A stretch of 64,000 nucleotides of DNA from Prochlorococcus sp. scB241_528N17 (GCA_000634735.1 JFLG01000077.1:1-64000); one strand, 5' to 3'. Counted from the first letter of the stretch, positions 1 to 8,837 are shown. Notes: generated by a model not told the origin, from the letters alone. A program made the numbers and translations.

Positions 1-657
1 TCTTAATTGCAAATTAAGTTTTTCGTTTACTTCAATTTCATTAGCCAAAAAAAGTGATTTATAGGATATTATTCCTATCTTTTCGCCTTTTTCATTTTTC
101 CAATCATGTAAATAGGGATCTGCATAAAAAATAATATTCAAAAAATCATCAGGAATTAATTTTTCATCTACAACTAAATAATTTAAACAATTAAGAAACT
201 TTCTATAATTATCCAGACCTCCAGATCTTAGTAATCTAGAAATATTTAATGCAATATTTTTATCTATACTACTTATCTCACATAAGGAAATTTCTTGATC
301 AATGGTACCTGATAGAATTACTAACTTCCTTTTTTTATTAACTGCTTGCCAATTTAAAAGTTGTTCAATTCCATAGTTCCATGTACCTTTATCTCCAAAT
401 ATTCTAAGTACGACAACTTTTGCATAATTTATTGTTTTTAATAAATAATTATCTATTTGAGCTGAGGAATTTAAATTAGAAATTTCTAAAGCTCTTATAT
501 TATTTTTTAATGAAGCAAATTCTTCTTCTAACAATAAGTTTGATATAAGATTTAAATCAGCCTTGACACTTGTTATGAAAATAAAATCTGCGGCTGGTTG
601 CTCAATTAAATCATCCTTATTCTTTTCATTTCCTGCTATATTTAATATCCTGTGCAT
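1..657 (-). CDS. cobN: Cobaltochelatase subunit CobN, N-terminal part (runs off the left edge)
   Basis: This is the first 219 codons of a leftward gene that starts at ATG 657 and is still open at base 1. The start (MHRILNIAGN) followed by a segment reading PAADFIFITSVKADL fits the beginning of CobN, the large subunit that inserts cobalt into the corrin ring in aerobic-type cobalamin synthesis. CobN belongs to the same superfamily as ChlH, which is also in this window. It is divergent from ilvE across only 72 bp, too short for a cobalamin riboswitch. The catalytic region is outside the window, so the call rests on the N-terminus and on the B12-related neighbour metH. Confidence 0.75.
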   Translation of the reverse strand, partial: MHRILNIAGNEKNKDDLIEQPAADFIFITSVKADLNLISNLLLEEEFASLKNNIRALEISNLNSSAQIDNYLLKTINYAKVVVLRIFGDKGTWNYGIEQLLNWQAVNKKRKLVILSGTIDQEISLCEISSIDKNIALNISRLLRSGGLDNYRKFLNCLNYLVVDEKLIPDDFLNIIFYADPYLHDWKNEKGEKIGIISYKSLFLANEIEVNEKLNLQLR

Positions 658-729
658 TTTTATATATAAATAAGGTTTAGAATACGTAAGTAGGATAAAA
701 CAAGTTTACCTTAATTAAATAAATTAAAT

Positions 730-1644
730 ATGCATGAATTTCTTCCATACGCCTGGTTCGAAGGTAAATGTATTCCATTTAAAGAAGCAAAAATATCAAT
801 AGCTACTCATGCACTACATTACGGTACTGCAGCATTTGGAGGAATGCGAGCGATACCTAACCCAACAAACAAAGAAGAATTCCTTTTGTTTAGAACTGAT
901 AAACATATAAAAAGATTATCTCAAAGTGCAAAATTACTCTTAACTGAAATCTCTGAAGAATATATTTTTAAAGCCTTAGAAGAAGTTATAAAAAGAAACA
1001 AGCCAGAAAAACCTATTTATATAAGACCATTTGTTTATACAAGCGATTTAGGTATAGCGCCAAGGTTACACAATATTGAAACAAATTTCTTTATTTATTG
1101 TATTGAACTAGGAGATTATCTATCCCCAGATGGTGTTTCTTGTAGAATGAGTAGTTGGACAAGACAAGAAGATAGATCTCTCCCTTTAAGAGGAAAAATA
1201 AGTGGAGCATATATTACTAGTTCGTTAGCCAAAACAGAAGCTAGTTTATCGGGTTTTGATGAGGCCCTGCTATTAAATTCAGGTGGTAAGGTGAGCGAAG
1301 CTAGTGGTATGAATTTATTTATTGTAAGGAATGGAGACTTAATCACTCCTGGTGTTGATCAAGATATCCTTGAGGGGATTACTAGAGCTAGTGTAATTGA
1401 ATTAGCAAAATCATTTGGAATAAATGTAATTGAGAGGCCTGTTGATAAAACAGAATTATTAATAGCAGATGAAGTTTTTCTAACTGGTACAGCAGCAAAA
1501 ATTACACCAGTTAAAAAAATTGAATCAACTGAATTAAATGTTGAAAGACCAATAATGAATAAATTAAAAAGTAAGCTTATAGAAATAACAGAAGGGCGTT
1601 CTCAAGACTATGATAATTGGGTAACAAGAATTTCACTAAAATAA
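730..1644 (+). CDS. ilvE: Branched-chain amino acid aminotransferase (class IV, PLP)
   Basis: This enzyme makes Val, Leu and Ile by transamination of branched 2-oxo acids with glutamate. The 304 residues are the usual length. The segment LPLRGKISGAYITSS places the PLP-binding lysine at about K156, and the later stretch VSEASGMNLF and the LEGITR segment are characteristic of the IlvE family. The start ATG 730 is the first after the divergent spacer with cobN. The metH gene follows 18 bp downstream on the same strand, so the two are probably co-transcribed. A D-amino-acid or aminodeoxychorismate lyase of the same fold is less likely because of the LEGITR and SEASGMN segments. Confidence 0.9.
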   Translation: MHEFLPYAWFEGKCIPFKEAKISIATHALHYGTAAFGGMRAIPNPTNKEEFLLFRTDKHIKRLSQSAKLLLTEISEEYIFKALEEVIKRNKPEKPIYIRPFVYTSDLGIAPRLHNIETNFFIYCIELGDYLSPDGVSCRMSSWTRQEDRSLPLRGKISGAYITSSLAKTEASLSGFDEALLLNSGGKVSEASGMNLFIVRNGDLITPGVDQDILEGITRASVIELAKSFGINVIERPVDKTELLIADEVFLTGTAAKITPVKKIESTELNVERPIMNKLKSKLIEITEGRSQDYDNWVTRISLK

Positions 1645-1662
1645 ATTAATTTTTACCTAAAA

Positions 1663-4600
1663 ATGGAATCTTTCAGAACCTATCTAAATAGAGATGAAAA
1701 ACCATTAATTATTTTTGACGGAGGTACTGGAACATCTTTTCAGAACTTAAATCTTACTGCAGATGACTTTGGAGGAAAAGAATTAGAGGGATGTAATGAA
1801 AACCTTGTTTTATCATCACCAGAGGTAGTTGAGAAGGTTCATAATTCATTTTTAGAAGCAGGTTGTCATGTTATAGAAACTAATACATTTGGAGCCTCAT
1901 CAATAGTTCTTGATGAATATGATATTGCGGATAAGGCTTATGAGATAAATAAAAATGCGGCATTCATAGCAAAAAAAGCTGTTGCCAAATACTCATCAGT
2001 TGATAAACCGAGGTTTGTAGCAGGTTCAATTGGGCCAACAACTAAATTACCAACCTTAGGACATATAGATTTTGATGAATTAAAGCAATCATATAAAGAA
2101 CAAATTTATGGTCTTATAGATGGAGGAGTTGATCTTCTTTTGATTGAAACTTGTCAGGATGTTTTACAAATTAAATCTGCCTTATTAGCATCAAAAGAAA
2201 TTCTTGAAAGTAAAAATATTGATATACCTTTAATGGTATCTATAACAATGGAAACAACAGGTACTATGCTTGTTGGATCTGATATTGCTTCTGCATTAAC
2301 AATATTAGAGCCATTTAATATAGATATCCTTGGACTTAATTGTGCAACTGGTCCTGAGCAAATGAAGGAACATATTAAATATTTGTCTGAAAATTCACCC
2401 TTCGCTATAAGCTGTATTCCCAATGCAGGTCTTCCTGAAAATATTGGTGGTTTAGCTCATTATAGATTAAAGCCAATAGAATTAAAGATGCAGTTAATGA
2501 ATTTTATATATGACTTTAATGTTCAATTAATAGGTGGATGTTGTGGGACAACACCTGAGCATATAAAATACCTGTCTTCAATAATCGATGAAATTATTGA
2601 TAATGAAAGGACTAACAACAATAGTAAGAAAAATTTAAGCGGTTTTATTCCATCTGCCTCATCAATATATAACTCTGTGCCATATAAACAAGACAATTCA
2701 ATTTTGATAGTAGGAGAAAGATTAAATGCAAGTGGATCGAAAAAGGTAAGGGAGTTATTAAATAAAGACGATTGGGATGGCTTAGTTGCAATTGCCAAGC
2801 AACAACAAAAAGAAAATGCTCACGTTCTTGATGTAAATGTCGATTATGTAGGCAGAGACGGAGTGAAAGATATGAAAGAAATAACTTCAAGACTAGTTAC
2901 CAATATAAATTTACCATTAATGATTGACTCTACAGATGCTGACAAAATGGAAAGTGGATTAAAGTCAGCTGGTGGTAAATGTATTATAAATTCAACCAAT
3001 TACGAAGATGGCAATGAAAGGTTTGATCAAGTTCTAAATTTAGCCATAGGGTATGGTTCAGGTCTTGTTGTCGGAACAATTGATGAAGATGGAATGGCAA
3101 GGAATTCAGAAAAAAAATATAAGATTGTCAAACGAGCGATTAATAGAACAAGAGAATGTGGTTTGTCAGATTATGAGCTATTTTTTGATCCATTAGCTCT
3201 GCCAATATCTACAGGGATAGAAGAAGATAGATTAAACGCTAAAGAAACTATTAGCGCTATATTAAAAATTCGTGAAAATTTCCCAGATATTCATATCATA
3301 CTTGGGATATCAAACATTAGTTTTGGTCTTTCACCATTATCAAGAATTAATCTAAATTCAATATTTTTAGATGAATGCATTAAAGCAGGATTAGATTCTG
3401 CTATCATCGCACCAAATAAAATTTTGCCATTATCAAAAATTTCTGAAGAAACTAAAAAGCTTTGCTTAGATTTGATTTATGATAAAAGAAAATTTGAAGA
3501 TGATATTTGTATTTATGATCCATTAGTAGAATTAACAAAGGCTTTTCAAGATTTATCTATCCAAGATTTCAAAAAAGCATCTTCAGAAAATAAAAACCTA
3601 ACTCTTGAAGAAAGTCTGAAAAATCATATTATTGATGGAGAAAAAATAGGATTAGAGGATCAATTAAATAAAGCGTTAAAAAAATATAAACCTCTTGAAA
3701 TAATTAATACCTTTTTACTAGATGGGATGAAAGTTGTAGGAGATTTATTTGGCTCAGGTCAAATGCAATTACCATTTGTACTCCAATCCGCTGAAACAAT
3801 GAAATTTGCTGTTTCAATTTTAGAACCATATATGGAAACTGTAGATGAAAACATATCAAATGGAAAACTCTTAATTGCAACTGTCAAAGGCGATGTACAT
3901 GATATTGGAAAAAATTTGGTAGATATAATACTTACAAATAATGGTTATGACGTAATAAATCTAGGAATAAAGCAAGATGTTTCAGCAATTATAGATGCAC
4001 AAAAAAAACACAATGCAGATTGCATCGCTATGAGCGGATTACTTGTTAAATCAACTGCTTTTATGAAAGATAATTTAGAGGCATTTAACAATGAAAATAT
4101 TAGTGTACCAGTAATATTAGGAGGCGCAGCCTTAACCCCAAAATTTGTAAATGAGGACTGCAGCAAAATATATAAAGGGAAAATATTGTACGGAAAAGAT
4201 GCGTTCACTGATCTTAAATTTATGAATGAATATATGGATAATAAGAAAAAGGGTAATTGGTCAAATACAGAGGGTTTCATTAACAATGAGGGTATAAATA
4301 TTAATTTAGCCTCATCAAAATCCAATTCTCAAGCTGTTAAAAAATCAATATCCATACATACCGAGACTTCCAAATTAAATTTAAAAGAAAATTTTATAAG
4401 ATCAAAATTTATAAGTGAAGAAGATCCAATTAAACCCCCATTCATGGGAACGAAAGTCTTAAAAGATGTTGATATAGATTTAAATAAGTTAATATTTTAT
4501 TTAGATACAAAAGCTCTATTTAGCGGGCAATGGCAAATAAAAAAAGGAAAAAACCAAAGCGTAGATGAATACAATAACTATTTGGATTCATTTGCTAAAC

Positions 4601-5229
4601 CATTGTTAGATAAATGGTTAGAGATAATTATAGAAAAAAAACTTATATCACCCAAAGCAGTTTATGGATATTTCAGATGCGGGAGAAAAGATAATAGTAT
4701 TTTCTTATTTGATGAGAAATCATTAAATAAAATTTCCCAATATAATTTCCCACGACAAAAATCTGGAAATAATTTATGCATAGCTGATTTTTATTGTGAT
4801 TTGCAAAATGATAAACCGATAGATATATTTCCTATGCAGGCAGTAACCATGGGCGATATTGCTAGTGAATATTCTCAAAAATTATTTAAAGAAGATAAAT
4901 ATAGCGATTATTTGTTATTCCATGGACTTACAGTGCAATTAGCAGAAGCTCTAGCTGAGTATGTCCATGCATTAATTCGTATTGAATGTGGTTTTAGGTC
5001 CGAAGAACCAGACAACAATAGAGAAATACTAGCTCAAAAATATAGAGGAGCTAGATATTCTTTTGGTTATCCTGCATGTCCAAAAGTATCTGATTCAAAC
5101 ATACAATTATCTTTGTTGGATGCAAAAAGAATAAACTTGACCATGGATGAATCTGAACAACTTCATCCAGAACAAAGTACTACAGCTATCATTTCACTAC
5201 ACTCAAAAGCTAAATATTTCAGCGCTTAA
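1663..5229 (+). CDS. metH: Cobalamin-dependent methionine synthase
   Basis: The enzyme transfers a methyl group from methyltetrahydrofolate through cobalamin to homocysteine. The 1188 residues show the full MetH order: homocysteine domain (about 1-325) with zinc cysteines C227, C293 and C294; pterin domain (about 345-610); cap (about 640-740); B12 domain with GDVHDIG at 743-749, where H746 is the lower cobalt ligand; and an AdoMet reactivation domain (about 900-1188) ending with the RYSFGYPACP segment. It follows ilvE by 18 bp. B12 dependence agrees with cobN and cobU in this window. The 3' end lies inside a short direct repeat described separately. No key residue appears to be missing. Confidence 0.97.
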   Translation: MESFRTYLNRDEKPLIIFDGGTGTSFQNLNLTADDFGGKELEGCNENLVLSSPEVVEKVHNSFLEAGCHVIETNTFGASSIVLDEYDIADKAYEINKNAAFIAKKAVAKYSSVDKPRFVAGSIGPTTKLPTLGHIDFDELKQSYKEQIYGLIDGGVDLLLIETCQDVLQIKSALLASKEILESKNIDIPLMVSITMETTGTMLVGSDIASALTILEPFNIDILGLNCATGPEQMKEHIKYLSENSPFAISCIPNAGLPENIGGLAHYRLKPIELKMQLMNFIYDFNVQLIGGCCGTTPEHIKYLSSIIDEIIDNERTNNNSKKNLSGFIPSASSIYNSVPYKQDNSILIVGERLNASGSKKVRELLNKDDWDGLVAIAKQQQKENAHVLDVNVDYVGRDGVKDMKEITSRLVTNINLPLMIDSTDADKMESGLKSAGGKCIINSTNYEDGNERFDQVLNLAIGYGSGLVVGTIDEDGMARNSEKKYKIVKRAINRTRECGLSDYELFFDPLALPISTGIEEDRLNAKETISAILKIRENFPDIHIILGISNISFGLSPLSRINLNSIFLDECIKAGLDSAIIAPNKILPLSKISEETKKLCLDLIYDKRKFEDDICIYDPLVELTKAFQDLSIQDFKKASSENKNLTLEESLKNHIIDGEKIGLEDQLNKALKKYKPLEIINTFLLDGMKVVGDLFGSGQMQLPFVLQSAETMKFAVSILEPYMETVDENISNGKLLIATVKGDVHDIGKNLVDIILTNNGYDVINLGIKQDVSAIIDAQKKHNADCIAMSGLLVKSTAFMKDNLEAFNNENISVPVILGGAALTPKFVNEDCSKIYKGKILYGKDAFTDLKFMNEYMDNKKKGNWSNTEGFINNEGININLASSKSNSQAVKKSISIHTETSKLNLKENFIRSKFISEEDPIKPPFMGTKVLKDVDIDLNKLIFYLDTKALFSGQWQIKKGKNQSVDEYNNYLDSFAKPLLDKWLEIIIEKKLISPKAVYGYFRCGRKDNSIFLFDEKSLNKISQYNFPRQKSGNNLCIADFYCDLQNDKPIDIFPMQAVTMGDIASEYSQKLFKEDKYSDYLLFHGLTVQLAEALAEYVHALIRIECGFRSEEPDNNREILAQKYRGARYSFGYPACPKVSDSNIQLSLLDAKRINLTMDESEQLHPEQSTTAIISLHSKAKYFSA

Positions 5230-5240
5230 GCTAAATATTT
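5207..5240. repeat. 13-bp direct repeat straddling the metH stop
   Basis: AAGCTAAATATTT occurs at 5207-5219 inside the last metH codons and again at 5228-5240 across and after the stop codon. A shorter CTAAATATT copy follows at about 5250-5258, inside the convergent small gene. It looks like a local duplication that has reshaped the 3' ends of both genes. Confidence 0.6.
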
Positions 5241-5457
5241 AGTTGTTTTCTAAATATTCAATAATTTCTACCTGTAGTTCTTCCATCGTTTCATTATCAC
5301 CCAGATCAATTCCCTCACCCGCGGCATCCTGTGTTAACTCAAGATAATATGAAGCACCATCACTAGATAAAAATTCTAATGCGGAAGTTTCATCACTATC
5401 TTTAAAAGCTTCATAAAGAGCTTTAAATGCAATGTTTTCAGTAAAGTCCCAATCCAT
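5239..5457 (-). CDS. Small acidic conserved-type hypothetical protein
   Basis: This 72-residue, strongly acidic soluble protein starts MDWDFTENIA and has no cysteines, membrane segment or recognisable motif. It is convergent with metH, whose stop lies 9 bp away. It has its own upstream spacer (5458-5555), shared with the divergent DUF2237 gene. The ORF is clean, with an ATG start and protein-like composition (Asp/Glu-rich, with aromatic residues in the N-terminal half), so I think it is real. I do not recognise a family. Confidence 0.6.
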   Translation of the reverse strand: MDWDFTENIAFKALYEAFKDSDETSALEFLSSDGASYYLELTQDAAGEGIDLGDNETMEELQVEIIEYLENN

Positions 5458-5555
5458 AATGAAAAAAACCTTATTAGAATTATTACCTCCTTACCCCCCA
5501 TATTCGTCAACCTTTTTTAAAGAAATGTTGGTGTTTTATTATTATTAAAAAATCT

Positions 5556-5939
5556 ATGACCATAAATAATCAAAATCAGTTAAATGTCCTTGGAGAAGAA
5601 ATTGAGATTTGTAGTTGCGCACCTATGACAGGGTGGTTCAGGGATGGATATTGCAACTATGACAAAAATGATGGAGGGAATCATTCCATATGTTGTGTAA
5701 TGGATGATAATTTCCTGAAATATAGTAAATCACAAGGTAATGATTTAATAACTCCCATGCCTATTTATTCCTTCCCAGGACTAAAGGATGGTGATCATTG
5801 GTGTATTTGTCTTGATAGGTGGAAGCAAGCATTATTAGACGGTCTTGCACCAAAAGTCATATTAGAATCAACGAATATGGTAGTCTTAGAATCAGTACCT
5901 CTAGAAAAATTGAAAGAATATCAATTTAATAAAAAGTAA
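5556..5939 (+). CDS. DUF2237 family protein
   Basis: This 127-residue protein matches the DUF2237 pattern: an N-terminal LNVLGEEIEICS, then GWFRDGYC, GNHSICCVM and a C-terminal DGDHWCICLDRWKQA. These carry conserved cysteines, tryptophans and acidic residues. The family is widespread in bacteria and its biochemical role is not established. The start ATG 5556 directly precedes the conserved region. It probably has its own promoter in the spacer shared with the divergent small gene. A gap of 48 bp separates it from the next gene. Confidence 0.85.
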   Translation: MTINNQNQLNVLGEEIEICSCAPMTGWFRDGYCNYDKNDGGNHSICCVMDDNFLKYSKSQGNDLITPMPIYSFPGLKDGDHWCICLDRWKQALLDGLAPKVILESTNMVVLESVPLEKLKEYQFNKK

Positions 5940-5987
5940 TTACAAGTTTATATTTTTTTTTAAAATGATAATGATAAATTTTTTTAA

Positions 5988-6818
5988 ATGAGTTTAGAAA
6001 TATATTGGAAAAAAGCACTAGAACAAACTCGATTATCGATTCATGATGAATCATTATATCCTCTCAAAACTGATATTATTACAAGAGATTTATATGAAAA
6101 AGACGACTTCATAATTAGGAAACTCGATACTTCAAAATTTAATAAAAAAAAAATTTACGGTCCTAAGCAAAATCCATTTTGTCCTTGGGAAAAGATACTA
6201 GAAATTGATAAAATTGGTGATAATCATCAACTAATATTAAATAAGTACCCTGTACAAAAAGGTCATATTTTACTTATTACAAATGAATGGAAACCTCAAA
6301 ATGGATGGTTAGATCTTAAAGATTGGAGAGCGATCCAACAAGTAAATAAAGATACTAGTGGATTATGGTTTTTCAATAGTTCTCCTATTGCGGGAGCAAG
6401 TCAACCTCACAGGCATTTTCAACTTCTCCGTAGATCTAAAGGTGAGATATCATGCCCTAGGGAAAAGTGGTTTTTAGAGATGAACTCATATCAAGATCTA
6501 GATAGTAAGCTTAAAAAAAATATTATTGTATCCAAATTTAATTTTTTAGAAAATCCATCAACTCATTATGAAGTTTACTTAGAATTATGCAAGAAATTAG
6601 GACTTGGAGACCCTAGTAGTGATAAGAAACCGATATATCCTTACAATATTTTAATAACTAATAAATGGATCGCTATTATAAAAAGAAAAAATGATCATAT
6701 TCATGGTTTCAGTATTAACGGTTTAGGATTTGCAGGATATCTATTAGTAACTGAAAATTCAAATATTAATTATTTAAAGAAATTCGGCCCTGAAAAACTT
6801 CTAGAAAGTTTTGTTTGA
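5988..6818 (+). CDS. ATP adenylyltransferase (Ap4A phosphorylase), HIT superfamily
   Basis: The enzyme cleaves diadenosine tetraphosphate (Ap4A) with phosphate to ATP and ADP. The 276 residues contain NPFCPWE near the N-terminus, the strand region NKYPVQKGHILLIT, and the catalytic histidine triad as GASQPHRHFQLL (HxH followed by Q), with the nucleophile at the second histidine. A C-terminal domain with PYNILITNKW is typical of the Apa2/Ap4A phosphorylase II group found in cyanobacteria. Length and domain order are normal. It is flanked by a convergent small gene that begins 4 bp after its stop. Confidence 0.88.
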   Translation: MSLEIYWKKALEQTRLSIHDESLYPLKTDIITRDLYEKDDFIIRKLDTSKFNKKKIYGPKQNPFCPWEKILEIDKIGDNHQLILNKYPVQKGHILLITNEWKPQNGWLDLKDWRAIQQVNKDTSGLWFFNSSPIAGASQPHRHFQLLRRSKGEISCPREKWFLEMNSYQDLDSKLKKNIIVSKFNFLENPSTHYEVYLELCKKLGLGDPSSDKKPIYPYNILITNKWIAIIKRKNDHIHGFSINGLGFAGYLLVTENSNINYLKKFGPEKLLESFV

Positions 6819-6821
6819 ATA

Positions 6822-7028
6822 CTAGTTAGTTACTTCAACTTCCTTATCCCTACTTATTTGGCTTTCTAGAACTTCAATAGATGCTGTTACTGAGGCAATT
6901 TTACGTTCAAGTGAATCCTTGATATAATTGAGCATTTCTAATTTCTTATGTTGATAAAAACTCTTTTTTTCTTTAGATGACTTGAAATAACAATTTAACA
7001 TTTTTTTATTTTTATTATAAAAAGACAC
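6822..7028 (-). CDS. Small basic hypothetical protein with a helical C-terminus
   Basis: This ORF has 68 codons from ATG 7028, but an internal start at 7001 or one at about residue 32 (MLNYIKDSL) may be the true one. The C-terminal half is predicted to be a single amphipathic helix or coiled coil (LERKIASVTASIEVLE). The N-terminal 30 residues are rich in Lys, Asn and Phe and look less conserved. It is convergent with the Ap4A phosphorylase, with a 3-bp gap between their stops. I recognise no family. It is probably a real short picocyanobacterial gene, possibly shorter than listed. Confidence 0.45.
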   Translation of the reverse strand: MSFYNKNKKMLNCYFKSSKEKKSFYQHKKLEMLNYIKDSLERKIASVTASIEVLESQISRDKEVEVTN

Positions 7029-7145
7029 TTAATTGACTTGTGACAAAAAAATAAATTGGTTTTAATTTAAAAACAATATTCCGTATGGACTTTCAATTTT
7101 TTTTGAATAAAATTAAATAAATTCCATACTATTAAGAAAATATTA

Positions 7146-8153
7146 TTGAATATTCCTGAAAGTTCAAATACAAAAAGAATTTCAATTGATTTACCTGAGG
7201 AACTTATATCCAAGTTTGATCAATTACGAAAAGAGTGGGGATTTAGAGCAAGAGGACCTGTAATAGAAAAGATACTTAAAGAACTTCTTCAAGAAGATGA
7301 TTTACTACCTAAGAACCAACAGCAAGAAATAGACTTTAACGAGAATAATAAAGATAATTTAAATATTGATGAAGATACTGCATTGGTATTAATTAAATCA
7401 GACGTAAAAAAAGAAGTTAAAGAGATATCTTTGAATAAAAGATTTATAAATAACAGTCAATATAAAGAAAAATCCAACTCAAACATAAGCCTTCCCAATT
7501 TTATTGAAAAAAAAGTAAAGAATCTAAGAAGAAGTATTAATAGTGAAAAATTAAAGGGGAATATTAATGATATTCAAATTAATACAATTAAAGAAACTGA
7601 ATTAATAAAATGTCGAATTGAGTTAATTAGTCATTGGAAAACCTTATATGGATCAGTTCCTAATGATCATGTAGTAGAAGCTTCCATGGATTGGTTTGAA
7701 AGGGATATATGGCCAAATCTTGATGGAACAGAAAATCTACCCTTTACGTGGAGTGCAGCCAATAAATTAATGTCAGAATTATGCCCATTTTGGATAAAGA
7801 AAAATCCATCCCTTGAAATTGTTTTATTAATGATTGGCGTTTTAGAAGATCCTTTCGCTACATCAGACCTAATAAATAGAATACCAACACTTATGAGAAG
7901 GTTTGTAAGTAGATTTAAGCGAAATAATAGATCAAATTCATTTGAAACTTTGGACTCAACAATGACAGTACATGGAGCACTTAAATTATTGAATTTATCA
8001 ACATCCGCAGGATCCGCTCATACTTTCCGTAAAATTAGGGAGGCCTATAAATCAATAGCCTTAGAGACTCATCCAGATGCTGGGGGATCAACAGATCAAA
8101 TGAGAAAATTAAATGAAGCTTATCAATTGCTAAAAAATCTATATAGAAATTAG
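7146..8153 (+). CDS. Ribbon-helix-helix / J-domain fusion protein
   Basis: This is a 335-residue protein with a TTG start at 7146; no ATG gives a complete N-terminal domain. Residues about 10-50 (RISIDLPEELISKF to IEKILKELL) look like a CopG-type ribbon-helix-helix DNA-binding domain. A Lys/Asn-rich linker spans about 55-155. A conserved-looking helical domain spans about 160-265 (HWKTLYGSVPNDHVVEAS). A J-domain with the essential HPD motif (LETHPDAGGSTD) closes the protein (about 275-335). The J-domain normally stimulates the Hsp70 ATPase, and RHH domains bind palindromes, so a chaperone-responsive regulator is a fair inference. Repeated arrays that could be targets lie just downstream. The direct repeat ATTCC(G/A)TA at 7078 and 7121 lies in its upstream region. 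Confidence 0.7.
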   Translation: MNIPESSNTKRISIDLPEELISKFDQLRKEWGFRARGPVIEKILKELLQEDDLLPKNQQQEIDFNENNKDNLNIDEDTALVLIKSDVKKEVKEISLNKRFINNSQYKEKSNSNISLPNFIEKKVKNLRRSINSEKLKGNINDIQINTIKETELIKCRIELISHWKTLYGSVPNDHVVEASMDWFERDIWPNLDGTENLPFTWSAANKLMSELCPFWIKKNPSLEIVLLMIGVLEDPFATSDLINRIPTLMRRFVSRFKRNNRSNSFETLDSTMTVHGALKLLNLSTSAGSAHTFRKIREAYKSIALETHPDAGGSTDQMRKLNEAYQLLKNLYRN

Positions 8154-8171
8154 TATTTTAATTCTCAAATA

Positions 8172-8200
8172 AGACTAATTATAAGTCTAGATAATAGTCT
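8172..8200 (+). promoter_or_regulatory. AGACT/AGTCT array A
   Basis: AGACT (8172-8176), 7 nt, AGTCT (8184-8188), 7 nt, AGTCT (8196-8200), giving a 12-bp period. The first two elements form the inverted repeat AAGACT-N5-AAGTCT seen again in array B exactly 180 bp downstream. A TATATAAGA box starts at 8201. I read it as an operator or activator site for one protein, but the TATAAG box is too close here for the same spacing as in arrays B and C. Confidence 0.6.
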
Positions 8201-8351
8201 TATATAAGAGAGCCGCTAAGCTGAAAATTTCTAATTTTCATTAATTATCTATATTCAAATTTATGTAAACAATAACTATGAATAAATGAAATTAAAATAA
8301 AGTAGACCGTTAAAAAATTAAAAATTTTCTTTGTATAGTCATTCTAATATA

Positions 8352-8380
8352 AGACTTATTATAAGTCTAATATATAGTCT
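8352..8380 (+). promoter_or_regulatory. AGACT/AGTCT array B
   Basis: AGACT (8352-8356), 7 nt, AGTCT (8364-8368), 7 nt, AGTCT (8376-8380), the same spacing as array A, with most flanking bases also shared. TATAAG at 8392-8397 (within TATATAAGATAAAT) is 11 nt beyond the last element and matches the sequence beyond array C, so a rightward promoter with a start near 8404 is plausible. Confidence 0.6.
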
Positions 8381-8576
8381 TAAAATAGATATATAAGATA
8401 AATACATTTATCAATTTGCGGGATTCATGCCAAAACTGTTTATTGCCTATGAAAAATTAAAAATAGAATAATAAATGAAAAAATTACGTCCTTTCAATGT
8501 CCAAGAAATTAATAACGCCTAAAAAGTTTTGCTATCAATGGTTTTTTAGTCACCTTGAACTGCCTTAAAGACAGTA

Positions 8577-8837
8577 CTACTTAGATTGAAGCTTTTCAAT
8601 GGCAGTTTGTTTATCAATACTAGGTACATCACTTAATCCATTAGCATCAAACCAAGGAGCGTTAGCCCAATCAAAACCTTCGCCAAAAGTATTATCTGGT
8701 GCAGCTATATACCAATGACATGATGCATCTGGTATGTCAACAGCACATTTTGACCAGTCATCTGACCATTGAGGTACTTGTACCCACAGCACTGATGATA
8801 GAAGTAAAGATAGCAGATTGATCATGGACTCTATCAT
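8577..8837 (-). CDS. Small secreted hypothetical protein
   Basis: The ORF is 86 residues from ATG 8837, or 82 from ATG 8825, which gives a neater signal peptide (MINLLSLLLSSVLWVQ). The mature part is acidic and Trp-rich with two cysteines (SKCAVDIP and DASCHWY) that could form a disulfide, so it is probably exported to the periplasm or thylakoid lumen. No family is recognised. It stands alone, with array C and a TATAAGAT box upstream, and shares that sequence with array B. The regulation is therefore probably more informative than the protein sequence. Confidence 0.65.
   Translation of the reverse strand: MIESMINLLSLLLSSVLWVQVPQWSDDWSKCAVDIPDASCHWYIAAPDNTFGEGFDWANAPWFDANGLSDVPSIDKQTAIEKLQSK

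Larger units (their letters stand above)
8154..8576. other. 423-bp intergenic region with two array promoters and tiny ORFs
   Basis: There is no normal-sized gene here. It contains two AGACT/AGTCT arrays (listed separately), a perfect 8-bp hairpin TGAAAATT-TCT-AATTTTCA at 8222-8240, and two rightward tiny ORFs after the second array: 8427-8471 (14 residues, MPKLFIAYEKLKIE) and 8475-8522 (15 residues, MKKLRPFNVQEINNA), separated by 3 bp. The tiny ORFs may be chance. A short RNA started at the second array would cover them and run toward the 3' end of the opposing small gene. Confidence 0.5.

Noticed and set aside
658..729. Possible cobalamin riboswitch between cobN and ilvE
   Set aside because: The spacer is only 72 bp and AT-rich, too short for the conserved cobalamin riboswitch core.
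3945..4325. Leftward 126-codon ORF inside metH
   Set aside because: metH is intact here (B12 domain and linker). The reverse ORF has no start context or motif.
7078..7128. ATTCC(G/A)TA repeat upstream of the RHH-J gene as an operator
   Set aside because: Only two imperfect copies 43 bp apart in AT-rich sequence; not enough for a separate claim, so it is only mentioned with the gene.
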